This document shows, piece after piece, positions 29,835 through 38,949 of a stretch of DNA of 64,000 nucleotides. The notes under the pieces were generated by a model. That model did not search any database. It was not told the origin of the DNA and worked only from the letters and a program-made list of their open reading frames with translations. The DNA is from Arthrobacter sp. zg-Y1110 (lineage in GTDB: Bacteria; Actinomycetota; Actinomycetes; Actinomycetales; Micrococcaceae). The DNA lies in contig NZ_CP104272.1 in the NCBI RefSeq assembly GCF_025244865.1, positions 62,001-126,000 on the forward strand, read 5' to 3'. A program made the position numbers and the translations under genes. Each line of letters begins with the position of its first letter. Positions within the stretch are counted from its first letter, which is position 1.

Positions 29835-31919
29835 ATGAAATCCAAGAACTTCTTCAAGGGGCCGGTCATTTGGATCGCGCTGGCATTGGCCGCTCTTTTG
29901 ATCATCGTGCCGAGCCTTACTGCCACCAGGGCCACGCAAGTGGACACCAAGGAAGGCATCGAGCTTCTCGACCAGGACAAAGTCTCGCAGGCGAAGATCT
30001 ATGACGGCGAGCAGCGGGTCGACCTGACATTGAATGACAGCGGCGTTGATGACAAGGGCGTCACTGACGTCCAGTTCTACTTCAGCACTGCGCGCGGCGA
30101 GGAAATAGTCCAGGCGGTCAACGATTCCGGGGCTAACTACACCGACCAGCCGGTGCAGACCAACTGGTTCACCAGCTTCCTCGGATTGTTCCTGCCGTTC
30201 ATCATCATCGGCCTGATTTTCTGGTTCCTGATGTCCCGCATGCAGGGCGGCGGCTCCCAGGTGATGAAGTTCGGCAAGTCCAAGGCCAAGCTGACCAACA
30301 AGGACATGCCCCAGGTAACCTTCGACGACGTCGCGGGCGCCGACGAAGCCGTCGAGGAACTGCACGAGATCAAGGAATTCCTGCAGGATCCGGGCAAGTT
30401 CCAGGCCGTGGGCGCAAAGATCCCCAAGGGCGTGCTGCTCTACGGCCCTCCCGGCACCGGTAAGACCCTGCTGGCCCGCGCCGTCGCCGGCGAGGCCGGT
30501 GTGCCGTTCTACTCGATCTCCGGCTCGGACTTCGTTGAAATGTTCGTCGGTGTGGGCGCCTCCCGCGTCCGTGACCTCTTCGAACAGGCCAAGTCCAACG
30601 CCCCGGCCATCATTTTCGTGGACGAGATCGACGCCGTCGGGCGCCACCGCGGCGCCGGCGTCGGCGGCGGAAACGACGAACGCGAGCAGACGCTGAACCA
30701 GCTGCTGGTGGAGATGGACGGCTTTGACGGCAATACCAACGTCATCCTGATCGCTGCCACCAACCGGCCCGACGTCCTGGACCCGGCACTGCTGCGTCCG
30801 GGCCGCTTCGACCGCCAGATCGGCGTCGAGGCCCCCGACATGCAGGGCCGCCTGCACATCCTGCAGGTCCATGCCAAGGGCAAGCCGATGGCTCCGGGAG
30901 TGGATCTCGAGACCGTCGCGCGGAAGACTCCGGGCTTCACCGGCGCGGACCTGGCCAACGTCCTGAACGAAGCAGCGCTGCTGACCGCCCGCTCCAACGC
31001 GGACCTGATTGACGACCGCGCACTGGACGAGGCCATCGACCGCGTGATCGCCGGCCCGCAGAAGCGCAGCCGCGTCATGAAGGAACTTGAACGCAAGATC
31101 ACCGCCTACCACGAAGGCGGACACGCCCTCGTGGCCGCGGCACTGCGGAACACGGACCCGGTCACCAAGGTGACCATCCTGCCGCGCGGCCGGGCACTCG
31201 GCTACACCATGGTCCTGCCGCAGGACGACAAGTACTCGATCACACGCAACGAGCTCCTGGACCAGCTCGCCTACGCAATGGGCGGCCGCGTCGCCGAGGA
31301 GATCGTCTTCCACGACCCCTCCACCGGTGCCTCCAATGACATCGAAAAGGCCACGTCCACGGCCCGCAAGATGGTCACCCAGTACGGCATGAGCGAGCGG
31401 ATCGGTTCGGTCAAGCTTGGCTCGGGCGGCGGAGAGCCGTTCCTGGGCCGGGACATGGGCCAGGAACGCAACTACTCCGACCAGGTGGCCTACGTGGTTG
31501 ACGAGGAGGTTCGGCGCCTGCTGGACAACGCGCATGACGAGGCGTACCAGATCCTCACCGAGAACCGCGACGTCCTCGACCGGCTCGCGTTGGAGCTGCT
31601 GGAGCGGGAGACCCTGAACCAGGCGGAGATCGCCGAGGTCTTCTCCGATGTGCGCAAGCGCGATGTCCGCGAAGTCTGGCTCTCCAAGCCCACTCGCCCC
31701 GTCCACAGCATGCCGCCGGTGGTTTCGCAGAAGGAACGGCGCCAGGCCAAGGAAATCGGTGCCCCGGATCCGGCCTCGGTTGCTCCCCAGGACCAGATTG
31801 CCGACGCCGACCTGCCGCAGGACTTCGATGTGTCCAGCAACGGCCTGCCCCAGGGCAGCGGGAACGGCAGCACTCCCGGCCGGAGCGGAAGCAACGGCAG
31901 CACGCCCCCCGAGGCGTAG
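29835..31919 (+). CDS. ftsH: ATP-dependent membrane zinc metalloprotease FtsH
   Basis: A 694-residue protein. Two membrane helices (about 10-30 and 115-135) flank a short extracytoplasmic loop. The AAA domain carries Walker A GPPGTGKT at 204-211, FVDEIDAVG (Walker B) and the second region of homology [20 protein letters not shown]. The protease zinc site is HEGGH at 426-430. A roughly 80-residue Pro/Gly/Ser-rich tail extends past the usual end. It degrades membrane and unstable cytoplasmic proteins. The ribosome site is weak. Confidence 0.97.
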   Translation: MKSKNFFKGPVIWIALALAALLIIVPSLTATRATQVDTKEGIELLDQDKVSQAKIYDGEQRVDLTLNDSGVDDKGVTDVQFYFSTARGEEIVQAVNDSGANYTDQPVQTNWFTSFLGLFLPFIIIGLIFWFLMSRMQGGGSQVMKFGKSKAKLTNKDMPQVTFDDVAGADEAVEELHEIKEFLQDPGKFQAVGAKIPKGVLLYGPPGTGKTLLARAVAGEAGVPFYSISGSDFVEMFVGVGASRVRDLFEQAKSNAPAIIFVDEIDAVGRHRGAGVGGGNDEREQTLNQLLVEMDGFDGNTNVILIAATNRPDVLDPALLRPGRFDRQIGVEAPDMQGRLHILQVHAKGKPMAPGVDLETVARKTPGFTGADLANVLNEAALLTARSNADLIDDRALDEAIDRVIAGPQKRSRVMKELERKITAYHEGGHALVAAALRNTDPVTKVTILPRGRALGYTMVLPQDDKYSITRNELLDQLAYAMGGRVAEEIVFHDPSTGASNDIEKATSTARKMVTQYGMSERIGSVKLGSGGGEPFLGRDMGQERNYSDQVAYVVDEEVRRLLDNAHDEAYQILTENRDVLDRLALELLERETLNQAEIAEVFSDVRKRDVREVWLSKPTRPVHSMPPVVSQKERRQAKEIGAPDPASVAPQDQIADADLPQDFDVSSNGLPQGSGNGSTPGRSGSNGSTPPEA

Positions 31920-31977
31920 GGCCGGGCGGCCCTGCGGGGGCCGCCCGGCATAGCCGGGGAACGAAGTACCGGCGCGA

Positions 31978-31989
31978 TAGGATCGACCA
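31978..31989 (+). promoter_or_regulatory. Leaderless promoter -10 element of folE
   Basis: TAGGAT (31978-31983) with a 6-nt spacer to GTG 31990; no ribosome site is present. Confidence 0.55.
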
Positions 31990-32604
31990 GTGACGGATTT
32001 CGATGATGAACTACTGACCGCCGAAGCGGCAGCGGATTCCCCGGTGGATCAGCCAAGGATTGAACGGGCGGTCCGGGAAATCCTCCTCGCGATCGGGGAG
32101 GACCCGGACCGCGACGGTTTAAGGGAAACCCCCAGCCGGGTGGCCAAGTCCTACACCGAGATTTTCGGCGGCCTCCACCAGAGTCCCTCGGACCTGCTGG
32201 CCACCACCTTTGACCTGGACCACGAAGAAATGGTCCTGGTCAAGGACATTCCCTTTTATTCCACCTGCGAGCACCATCTGGTGCCGTTCCACGGCACCGC
32301 GCACATCGGCTACATCCCCTCCCACGAGGGTAAGGTGACCGGACTGTCGAAGCTCGCCCGGCTGGTTGACATCTACGCCCGGCGGCCCCAGGTCCAGGAG
32401 CGGTTGACCACCCAGATCGTGGACGCACTGATGACCAATCTTTCTCCCCGCGGTGCCATAGTGGTTATTGAATGCGAGCACCTGTGCATGTCGATGCGCG
32501 GGGTACGCAAGCCAGGCGCCAAGACCGTGACCTCGGCGGTGCGCGGCCAACTGCGCGAGACCGCGACCCGCGCAGAAGCAATGAGCCTGATACTAGGACG
32601 ATAG
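31990..32604 (+). CDS. folE: GTP cyclohydrolase I
   Basis: A 204-residue enzyme making 7,8-dihydroneopterin triphosphate from GTP, the first step of folate synthesis. Zinc ligands lie in [12 protein letters not shown] and in [12 protein letters not shown]; GDGLRETPxR and [20 protein letters not shown] are family signatures. The start is GTG at 31990, likely leaderless, so the folate genes can be transcribed independently of ftsH. folP follows after 7 nt. Confidence 0.97.
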   Translation: MTDFDDELLTAEAAADSPVDQPRIERAVREILLAIGEDPDRDGLRETPSRVAKSYTEIFGGLHQSPSDLLATTFDLDHEEMVLVKDIPFYSTCEHHLVPFHGTAHIGYIPSHEGKVTGLSKLARLVDIYARRPQVQERLTTQIVDALMTNLSPRGAIVVIECEHLCMSMRGVRKPGAKTVTSAVRGQLRETATRAEAMSLILGR

Positions 32605-32611
32605 GACCACC

Positions 32612-33517
32612 ATGGATTCACTCGCTGCCGCACCCGGCACCGGACCGGCAACCTCCCCGTTGCCCGTACTGCGGCCCGCCCGCAAGGCGCGCAAGCTCTC
32701 CGACCTTCCCACCGACCGCACCCTGGTCATGGGCGTCCTCAACGTCACGCCCGATTCCTTCAGCGACGGCGGGCAATTCGCCGATACCGACGCAGCAATC
32801 CGTGCGGGGCTGAAGATGCACTACGAAGGCGCGGACATCATCGACGTCGGCGGTGAATCCACCCGGCCTGACTCCGTCCGCGTCTCCCCGGAAGAGGAGC
32901 AGGAGCGGGTCCTGCCCGTGGTCGAGGCCCTGGTCCGTGCAGGAGCCCTCATCAGCATCGACACCATGAATGCGGCCACGGCGGAAAAGGCGATTGGAGC
33001 CGGCGCCGCGATCATCAATGACGTGTCCGGCACCGAAACCGATCCTGGGATGCCCGGGCTTGTTGCTCGTACGGGGGTCTCCTACATCCTTATGCACAGC
33101 CGCGGCAACGTCCGCAGCAATGACCCCAACGCCAGCTACGCCGACGTCGTCGAAGAGGTGGCAGCGGAAATGCTGAAGGTCCGTGACCGGTTCTACGCCG
33201 CCGGTGCGGCCCCCGAACAGATCATCCTCGACCCCGGACTGGGCTTCTCCAAGGACGGCGAACACAACTGGGAGCTGCTGCGCGGAATCGACCGTCTCGG
33301 CGCCTTGGGCCACCGCGTACTTATCGGTGCATCCCGCAAGCGTTTCCTCGGCTCGCTGCTCACCAGCTACGGGAAGGCTGCCCAGCCGCTGGAACGCGAC
33401 AACGCTACGGTCGCGGTGACCGCACTGGCGGCGTCCGCCGGTGCCTGGGCAGTGCGCGTGCACAACGTGCCGGCCAGCCTTGATGCCGTAAAAGTCGCCG
33501 CGGCATGGAAAGGGTAG
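32612..33517 (+). CDS. folP: Dihydropteroate synthase
   Basis: A 301-residue barrel enzyme joining p-aminobenzoate to hydroxymethyldihydropterin pyrophosphate; the sulfonamide target. MGVLNVTPDSFSDGG is the first signature, DVGGESTRPDS the second, and DPGLGFSK and IGASRKRFLG complete the pterin and phosphate sites. The first 30 residues are an extension. It is followed after 4 nt by folB. Confidence 0.96.
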   Translation: MDSLAAAPGTGPATSPLPVLRPARKARKLSDLPTDRTLVMGVLNVTPDSFSDGGQFADTDAAIRAGLKMHYEGADIIDVGGESTRPDSVRVSPEEEQERVLPVVEALVRAGALISIDTMNAATAEKAIGAGAAIINDVSGTETDPGMPGLVARTGVSYILMHSRGNVRSNDPNASYADVVEEVAAEMLKVRDRFYAAGAAPEQIILDPGLGFSKDGEHNWELLRGIDRLGALGHRVLIGASRKRFLGSLLTSYGKAAQPLERDNATVAVTALAASAGAWAVRVHNVPASLDAVKVAAAWKG

Positions 33518-33521
33518 CCGG

Positions 33522-33923
33522 ATGCTGAGCACCGGAGTTTCCGGAACGGCCCCCGGAACACGGGACCGGATCACCTTGAGCGGCATCACTGCCACCGGTT
33601 TCCACGGTGTCTTCCCCCATGAGCGGCGGGACGGCCAACCCTTCGTTGTGGATCTGGTCCTGTATACCGATCTGGGGCCGGCAGCGGCCACGGATGACCT
33701 GACGCTGACGGCGCATTACGGCGAGGTTGCCGAACGCGTGGTGCAGATCATCACCGGGGAACCGCTGAACCTGATCGAGGCACTGGCGGGCCGGATTGCG
33801 GACGCCGTCCTGGCTTCCTTCCCCGTCCTTGCCGCAGTTGAGGTCACGGTGCATAAGCCGAAGGCGCCGATCACGGTGGAATTCGGCGACGTTGCGGTGA
33901 CCATCCACCGGGAGCGCGCATGA
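33522..33923 (+). CDS. folB: Dihydroneopterin aldolase
   Basis: A 133-residue enzyme cleaving dihydroneopterin to 6-hydroxymethyl-dihydropterin. GFHGVFPHERRDGQPF holds the catalytic Tyr/Lys surroundings, and LIEALAGRIAD and VTVHKPKAPI are typical. The last 4 nt overlap folK (ATGA), indicating coupled translation. Confidence 0.94.
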   Translation: MLSTGVSGTAPGTRDRITLSGITATGFHGVFPHERRDGQPFVVDLVLYTDLGPAAATDDLTLTAHYGEVAERVVQIITGEPLNLIEALAGRIADAVLASFPVLAAVEVTVHKPKAPITVEFGDVAVTIHRERA

Positions 33924-34411
33924 GTGCCGTCCATTGTGTCCTTGCCCTTGGAAGCAACCTCGGGGAAAGCCGGGACACCCTCTCCACAGCGGTAGCGGAC
34001 CTTGCAGACCATCCGCAGGTCCGGCTGAGCGCCGTTTCCCCCGTGGTCCGCACACGTCCGGTCGGCGGCCCTGAACAGCCCGACTACCTCAACCTCGTGG
34101 TGGCGATCGAAACCGAACTCGAACCGCACGCCCTGCTGGCGCACTGCCAGGCCGTCGAGGCACGCCACCACCGCGAACGCATTGTCCGCTGGGGTCCGAG
34201 GACCCTCGACGTCGACATCATCACGTACGGGGACCTGCACCTGGATGATGAGGACCTCACCATTCCGCACCCCCGTGCAGCCGTGAGGGCCTTCGTCCTG
34301 CAGCCCTGGGCCTGGATGGAACCCGACGCCCGGCTGGATTCGGTGCCCGTGGCCGAGCTGGCCGCCCGAGCCGAGGACCTTCCCGGACTCGAAATCTTCG
34401 AAGGAGAATGA
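33920..34411 (+). CDS. folK: 2-amino-4-hydroxy-6-hydroxymethyldihydropteridine pyrophosphokinase
   Basis: A 163-residue enzyme adding pyrophosphate to hydroxymethyldihydropterin, giving the FolP substrate. LALGSNLGES opens the protein and VRWGPRTLDVDIITYG is the HPPK signature with the two metal-binding Asp residues. It completes a folE-folP-folB-folK set. A DUF3180 gene follows after 4 nt. Confidence 0.95.
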   Translation: MSAVHCVLALGSNLGESRDTLSTAVADLADHPQVRLSAVSPVVRTRPVGGPEQPDYLNLVVAIETELEPHALLAHCQAVEARHHRERIVRWGPRTLDVDIITYGDLHLDDEDLTIPHPRAAVRAFVLQPWAWMEPDARLDSVPVAELAARAEDLPGLEIFEGE

Positions 34412-34415
34412 GCCC

Positions 34416-34922
34416 GTGACCAGCATCCAATACCGGTGGCTGGCCGTCATCGGCCTCGCTGCCGGCGTTGTGGGCTGGGCGGCGAACTTCTTCCTGTCGG
34501 AAAACGGCTATCCCGCACCCGTGCTGAGCTCGGTGGCGCTGGTGGCCATCATCCTGGTGACCGGTGCCACCCTCTTCCTCGGACTGCGGGTGCGCAGTTG
34601 GCGCAACGGCCGGCGGGACCGGGACCTGGATCCCATTGCCGCCGCCCGCACGGTTGTCCTGGCGCAGGCACTCGCCTACGCCGGGGCCCTGCTGCTCGGC
34701 TGGCATGCCGCTGTCTTCCTCACCCAGCTGCCCCTGTGGTCGCTGCGGCCGGGCCACGCGGGCACCTGGTCCTCCCTCGCCGTCAGCGTCGGCGGGATCC
34801 TGATGATTGCCACGGGGCTTACCGTAGAGCGGTTCTGTAAGCTGCCCCCTGTCGACAAGGACGGCACCGGGCCCGAGCCCGGCTCAGGAGATGGATCGGG
34901 GGATGGAGGAGATTATGCCTAG
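34416..34922 (+). CDS. DUF3180 membrane protein
   Basis: A 168-residue protein with four membrane helices in two pairs (about 7-27, 35-55, 80-100, 115-137) and an acidic Gly/Ser-rich cytoplasmic tail. DUF3180 proteins are actinobacterial and commonly follow folK; no function is established. The start is GTG. The stop overlaps the next gene by 8 nt. Confidence 0.85.
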   Translation: MTSIQYRWLAVIGLAAGVVGWAANFFLSENGYPAPVLSSVALVAIILVTGATLFLGLRVRSWRNGRRDRDLDPIAAARTVVLAQALAYAGALLLGWHAAVFLTQLPLWSLRPGHAGTWSSLAVSVGGILMIATGLTVERFCKLPPVDKDGTGPEPGSGDGSGDGGDYA

Positions 34923-35427
34923 CGAGGCAATCGACCCTGCTGCAGTGCAGTGGCAGCGCGTTTCACCGAAGTACCTGCGGCTGAGGCTGCTGAGCTGGGG
35001 GATTGAAACCGTAATCACGCTGGTGGTGACCGGCCTTCCGCTGGTGCTGCGCCTCACCGGAATCTGGCCCGGATACCCTGCGTGGCTGGCGTGGGGGCTG
35101 CCCGTCTTCTTTGCCGTAACCCTGCTGTGGCGCGGGCTCCTGCTTCCCCGCCAGGTCCGTGCGATCGGTTACGCCGAACGCAACGAGGACCTGCTGCTCC
35201 GACGGGGCATCTTCTTCCAGCGCACCCTGGTGGTTCCCTACGGCCGGATGCAGTACGTGGACGTGGCGGTTGGACCCCTCGAACGAGCCTTCGGGCTGTG
35301 CACGCTGAAACTCCATACCGCCGCCCCGGGCACCAACGCCGGCATTGCCGGACTGCCGGCCGACGAGGGTGCCCGCCTGCGGGAGCATTTGTCCGCCCGC
35401 GGCGAAGCGCAGCTGGCCGGACTGTGA
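34915..35427 (+). CDS. PH-domain (bPH2) membrane protein, YdbS-like
   Basis: A 170-residue protein with two membrane helices (about 27-48 and 54-72) followed by one bacterial PH domain (RGIFFQRTLVVPYGRMQYVDV, then LERAFGLCTLKLHT). ATG 34915 is chosen because GGAGGAG lies just upstream. It pairs with the next, larger PH protein through a GTGA overlap, the same order as YdbS/YdbT in Bacillus, where the pair affects sensitivity to a bacteriocin. A role in envelope stress is inference. Confidence 0.88.
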   Translation: MPSEAIDPAAVQWQRVSPKYLRLRLLSWGIETVITLVVTGLPLVLRLTGIWPGYPAWLAWGLPVFFAVTLLWRGLLLPRQVRAIGYAERNEDLLLRRGIFFQRTLVVPYGRMQYVDVAVGPLERAFGLCTLKLHTAAPGTNAGIAGLPADEGARLREHLSARGEAQLAGL

Positions 35428-37022
35428 CCGCCGGCGCCGCCCGGGGCCCGGGCGAGGACCCCGAAACCGCCGGCATCGATCCGGCAATCAAGACGGAACC
35501 CGAATGGAAAAGGGTGCATCCGGTTTCCCCGCTGGTCCGCGGCTGGATAGCCTTGGCCGCCCTCGCCTATTTTGTGGGCAGGGACCAGGTTGAGTCGTGG
35601 TTCACCGACGGCCGCATGGACCTGCCCGCAGGCACGGCACTGTTCTGGACGGTGCTGGCCCTGGGGATCGCCTTGGTGGTTATTGCCGGCTCTTTCTTCC
35701 TCTCCTGGTGGGTTACCCGCTACCAGCTGACGCATGACCATATCCGCGTGCGTTCCGGAGTGGTGGTGCGCCGCCAACGCCAGGCACGGCTGGACCGGGT
35801 GCAGGCCATCGACATTGTCCAACCCTTGCTTGCACGGATTTTCGGGCTGGCCGAACTGCGCTTTGAAGTGGCCGACGCCGGTGAATCGGCAGTGCGCCTG
35901 GCTTTCCTTCGGCTGCCGGACGCGCAGCAGCTGCGGGCACGGATCCTCGAGGACGCCTCCGGTGCCGACGAAAAACAGTCAGACGGCGGCAGCGGTACCG
36001 GTGACGCAACGGTGCCGGGCGAACAGCAGGTGCTGGCGCTGTCGGCCGGACGCGTGATCGCCTCCGTCCTGCTGTCCGGGACCACCGTCTTCCTGGTCCT
36101 GGCCGTTGCGGGAGTAATTGTCCTGACGGCGCTCACGGGCGAGGCCGCGTCCATCGCCGCCATGGTGCCCATCATTTTCGGTTTTGGCAGTGCGTACTGG
36201 GGCCTGTTCAGTTCCGGCTTCAACTTCCGTGCCTCCGTGTCACGGGAAGGTATCCGGATCCGCTCCGGACTGCTGGACACCCGCGCGCAGACGGTACCGC
36301 CGGGCCGGATCCAGGCCCTCGCGGTGCGGCAGCCGCCGCTGTGGCGGATTACCGGCTGGTATTCGATCTCCGTGAACGTTGCAGGGTATGGAGCCGGCGC
36401 CGACAGTGAATCCTCCGCGCGCACCCGGCTGCTGCCCGCGGGTACCTCGGAAGAGGTACTGCGGATGCTGGCCCTGGTTGTCCCCGACCCGGGAACCGAG
36501 GATCCGGTGGGAGTGTTCACCGCAGGCATGAACGGGTCCGGCCCGGCAGCGGGCTTCACCGTTTCGCCGCGGCGTGCCCGGTGGCTGTCCCCGCTTTCCC
36601 GGCGCCGGAACGGCTACCTGGTCACGGAGACAGCGCTCCTGTCCCGGCACGGATTCCTGTGGCGGTCGCTTCAGGTGGTGCCGCACAGCAGGACCCAGTC
36701 CCTTGCCCTTGAGCAGGGCCCGGTGGCCCGCCGCCTGGGCCTGGCAGACCTGGCCCTGCACTCCACTCCCGGCCCGGTTTCCCCTCGAGTGGTCCAAATC
36801 GATGCGGACACCGCCCGGCAGCTGCTCCACGAGCAGGCGCTGCGTGCCCGGACCGCCCGCCGCCGGGACCTCCCGGAACAGTGGCTGCGTGGAACCGGCC
36901 CGTCCCCGGCGAAGTCCGCACCTGCCGCCCCGGCTCCGGCTCCGGCCCCTGCCGCCCCGCCCTCCACCCCCGTCACACCAGTACCCGTCTCCAAGGAGGA
37001 GCCTCCCCATGAACACCGCTGA
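35424..37022 (+). CDS. PH-domain (bPH2) membrane protein with repeated domains, YdbT-like
   Basis: A 532-residue protein starting with GTG at 35424, overlapping the previous stop. It alternates paired membrane helices with PH domains: helices near 45-65 and 75-100, PH domain 1 (RSGVVVRRQRQARLDRVQAI), helices near 215-265, PH domain 2 (RSGLLDTRAQTVPPGRIQAL) and a third PH-like domain after 380 (SRHGFLWRSLQVVPHSRTQ). The last 40 residues are almost all Pro, Ala, Thr and Ser. Its end overlaps the DUF2520 gene by 14 nt. Confidence 0.88.
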   Translation: MTAGAARGPGEDPETAGIDPAIKTEPEWKRVHPVSPLVRGWIALAALAYFVGRDQVESWFTDGRMDLPAGTALFWTVLALGIALVVIAGSFFLSWWVTRYQLTHDHIRVRSGVVVRRQRQARLDRVQAIDIVQPLLARIFGLAELRFEVADAGESAVRLAFLRLPDAQQLRARILEDASGADEKQSDGGSGTGDATVPGEQQVLALSAGRVIASVLLSGTTVFLVLAVAGVIVLTALTGEAASIAAMVPIIFGFGSAYWGLFSSGFNFRASVSREGIRIRSGLLDTRAQTVPPGRIQALAVRQPPLWRITGWYSISVNVAGYGAGADSESSARTRLLPAGTSEEVLRMLALVVPDPGTEDPVGVFTAGMNGSGPAAGFTVSPRRARWLSPLSRRRNGYLVTETALLSRHGFLWRSLQVVPHSRTQSLALEQGPVARRLGLADLALHSTPGPVSPRVVQIDADTARQLLHEQALRARTARRRDLPEQWLRGTGPSPAKSAPAAPAPAPAPAAPPSTPVTPVPVSKEEPPHEHR

Positions 37023-37929
37023 TTCAGCCAGCGTCGAAGAACGCCGACGCCGCGGCCGCCTGGGGGTCGGCGTCATCGGTGCCGGCCGGGTCGGTGCCGT
37101 CCTCGGTGCTGCCCTGCGCGCGGCCGAGCACGCCGTCGTCGGGGTTTCCGCGGTTTCCGATGCCAGCCGTGAACGGGCGGAAAACCTGCTTCCGGGAGTG
37201 CCGATCCTTGAGATTCCGGACATCGTGGAACGCTCCGAACTGGTCCTGCTCGCCGTTCCGGACGATGCCCTGGGCCCGCTGGTCTCCGGACTGGCAAAAA
37301 CCGGCGCCTGGCAGGCGGGACAGTTGGTAGCCCACACCTCCGGGCGGTTCGGCACGGAAATCCTTGCCCCGGCGCGGGCAGCGGGCGCCATTCCCCTGGC
37401 ACTGCACCCGGCCATGACCTTTACCGGGATGAGCCTGGACCTGACCCGGCTGGCGGACTGCTCCTTCGGCATCAGCGCCCCCGCCGCCGTCCTGCCGATC
37501 GCCCAGGCACTCGTGGTGGAGATGGGCGCCGAACCGGTCGTCATCGACGAAGCGGACCGCGTGCTCTACCACGCGGCCCTCGCGCATGCCTCCAACCACC
37601 TGGTCACCCTGGCCTCCCAGTCCACGCAGCTGCTGGCGGGCCTCGGCGTCGAACATCCGGACCGGCTCCTGGGGCCGCTCATGCGCGCGTCGCTGGAAAA
37701 CGCACTGGCCTCCGGCGAGGGAGCCCTCACCGGCCCGGTGGCCCGGGGCGACGTCGGCACCGCGGCCGCGCATACCCGCGCCCTTGCCGAGGCAGGCACG
37801 GAGGACCTCCGCGCCGCCTACGCCGCACTCTCCGCCGCAACTGCCTCCCGGGCCGTTGACCGCGGACTGCTCACCCCCCAGCAGGGCGAAGCCATCCTGG
37901 CCGCCCTGCGGGACCCGCAGGAACCCTGA
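37009..37929 (+). CDS. Rossmann-like / DUF2520 oxidoreductase-like protein
   Basis: A 306-residue protein with an N-terminal NAD(P)-binding fold ([17 protein letters not shown], about 19-36) and a helical DUF2520 domain from about 165 ([15 protein letters not shown]). The architecture is that of ketopantoate reductase or beta-hydroxyacid dehydrogenases, and the gene directly precedes panC, so a role in pantothenate supply is tempting but unproven. AAGGAGGAG precedes ATG 37009. Confidence 0.88.
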   Translation: MNTADSASVEERRRRGRLGVGVIGAGRVGAVLGAALRAAEHAVVGVSAVSDASRERAENLLPGVPILEIPDIVERSELVLLAVPDDALGPLVSGLAKTGAWQAGQLVAHTSGRFGTEILAPARAAGAIPLALHPAMTFTGMSLDLTRLADCSFGISAPAAVLPIAQALVVEMGAEPVVIDEADRVLYHAALAHASNHLVTLASQSTQLLAGLGVEHPDRLLGPLMRASLENALASGEGALTGPVARGDVGTAAAHTRALAEAGTEDLRAAYAALSAATASRAVDRGLLTPQQGEAILAALRDPQEP

Positions 37930-37961
37930 ACATCCGAACGAACCCCCATAGAAGGACAGCG

Positions 37962-38861
37962 TTGAACACCCCCCGCCTCGTCACCACCGCCGCCGAACTG
38001 CGCTCCGCCACCGAGGAGCTGCTCGAAAAAGCGGCCGCAGCCAACCCCTCCCGCCTTCCCTCCCTCGCGCTGGTTCCCACCATGGGTGCCCTGCACGAAG
38101 GGCACGCCTCCCTGATGGGCGCCGCCCGGGCGGACAACGACGTCGTCACCGCCTCGGTGTTCGTCAATCCCCTGCAGTTCGACGACCCGGCCGACCTCGA
38201 GCGGTACCCCCGCACCCTCGATGCGGACCTCGAGCTCCTGGGCCGCGCCGGGGTGGACCTGGTCTTCGCCCCGTCAGAGGCCGAAATGTACCCCGGCGGA
38301 GCGCCGCTGGTCCGCGTGAGCGCCGGCACCATGGGCACCCGCTGGGAGGGTGCCGTCCGGCCGGGACACTTCGACGGCGTGCTGACCGTGGTCGCCAAGC
38401 TTTTCCACCTGGCAGCCCCGCCGGTACCGGCGCGCTTCCGGGCCTACTTCGGGCAGAAGGACGCCCAGCAGGTGGCCCTGATCCGGCGGATGGTCTCGGA
38501 CCTCAACTTCGCCGTGGAGATCACCGGTGTGCCGATTGTCCGGGCCGCGGACGGACTCGCCGAATCCAGCCGGAACCGCTTCCTCGACGCCGGCCAGCGG
38601 CAGGCGGCACTTGTGCTGTCCCGGGCGTTGAACCTGCTGAAGGAACGCGCTGCGGCGGGCCGGCCCCTGGACCTGCCCGACGCCGTCGGACTCGTTACGT
38701 CGCAGCCCGGAGTGGAACTGGACTACTTCGAGGTGGTGGACCCGCAGACCCTTGAACCGCTCCCGGACACTGCCGGCGCACCGCTGGCCGGGACCGCGCT
38801 GGCGCTGCTGGCCGCACGGGTCGGTCCGGTCCGCCTGATCGACAACACCCTGCTGCCGTAG
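37962..38861 (+). CDS. panC: Pantoate-beta-alanine ligase
   Basis: A 299-residue enzyme condensing pantoate and beta-alanine with ATP to give pantothenate, the coenzyme A precursor. [14 protein letters not shown] carries the HxGH nucleotide motif, FVNPLQF and [15 protein letters not shown] are signatures, and the KMSKS-like site is SSRNRFL. The start appears to be TTG at 37962, with AAGGA 6 nt upstream. No panB or panD is seen nearby. Confidence 0.94.
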   Translation: MNTPRLVTTAAELRSATEELLEKAAAANPSRLPSLALVPTMGALHEGHASLMGAARADNDVVTASVFVNPLQFDDPADLERYPRTLDADLELLGRAGVDLVFAPSEAEMYPGGAPLVRVSAGTMGTRWEGAVRPGHFDGVLTVVAKLFHLAAPPVPARFRAYFGQKDAQQVALIRRMVSDLNFAVEITGVPIVRAADGLAESSRNRFLDAGQRQAALVLSRALNLLKERAAAGRPLDLPDAVGLVTSQPGVELDYFEVVDPQTLEPLPDTAGAPLAGTALALLAARVGPVRLIDNTLLP

Positions 38862-38875
38862 CGAAAGTACCTGTG

Positions 38876-38907
38876 CTCCGTGCGTACCCGGTGCTGTGCA
38901 CGGAGCG
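38876..38907 (+). other. Hairpin between panC and lysS
   Basis: A 9-bp inverted repeat (38876-38884 with 38899-38907) and 14-nt loop with no U-run. It could end or stabilise the panC transcript before the separate lysS promoter. Confidence 0.4.
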
Positions 38908-38935
38908 CAGGAACCGGGAGCGGTGCTTTGCTCTG

Positions 38936-38949
38936 TAAACTTAATAACC
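38936..38949 (+). promoter_or_regulatory. Leaderless promoter -10 element of lysS
   Basis: TGTAAACT is an extended -10; the hexamer TAAACT is 38936-38941, with 8 nt to the GTG at 38950. Confidence 0.5.

Noticed and set aside
29766..31706. A 646-codon open frame on the minus strand across ftsH
   Set aside because: It is antisense to an intact, motif-complete ftsH. Long mirror frames are expected in GC-rich coding DNA because stop codons are AT-rich; the translation has no recognisable domain.
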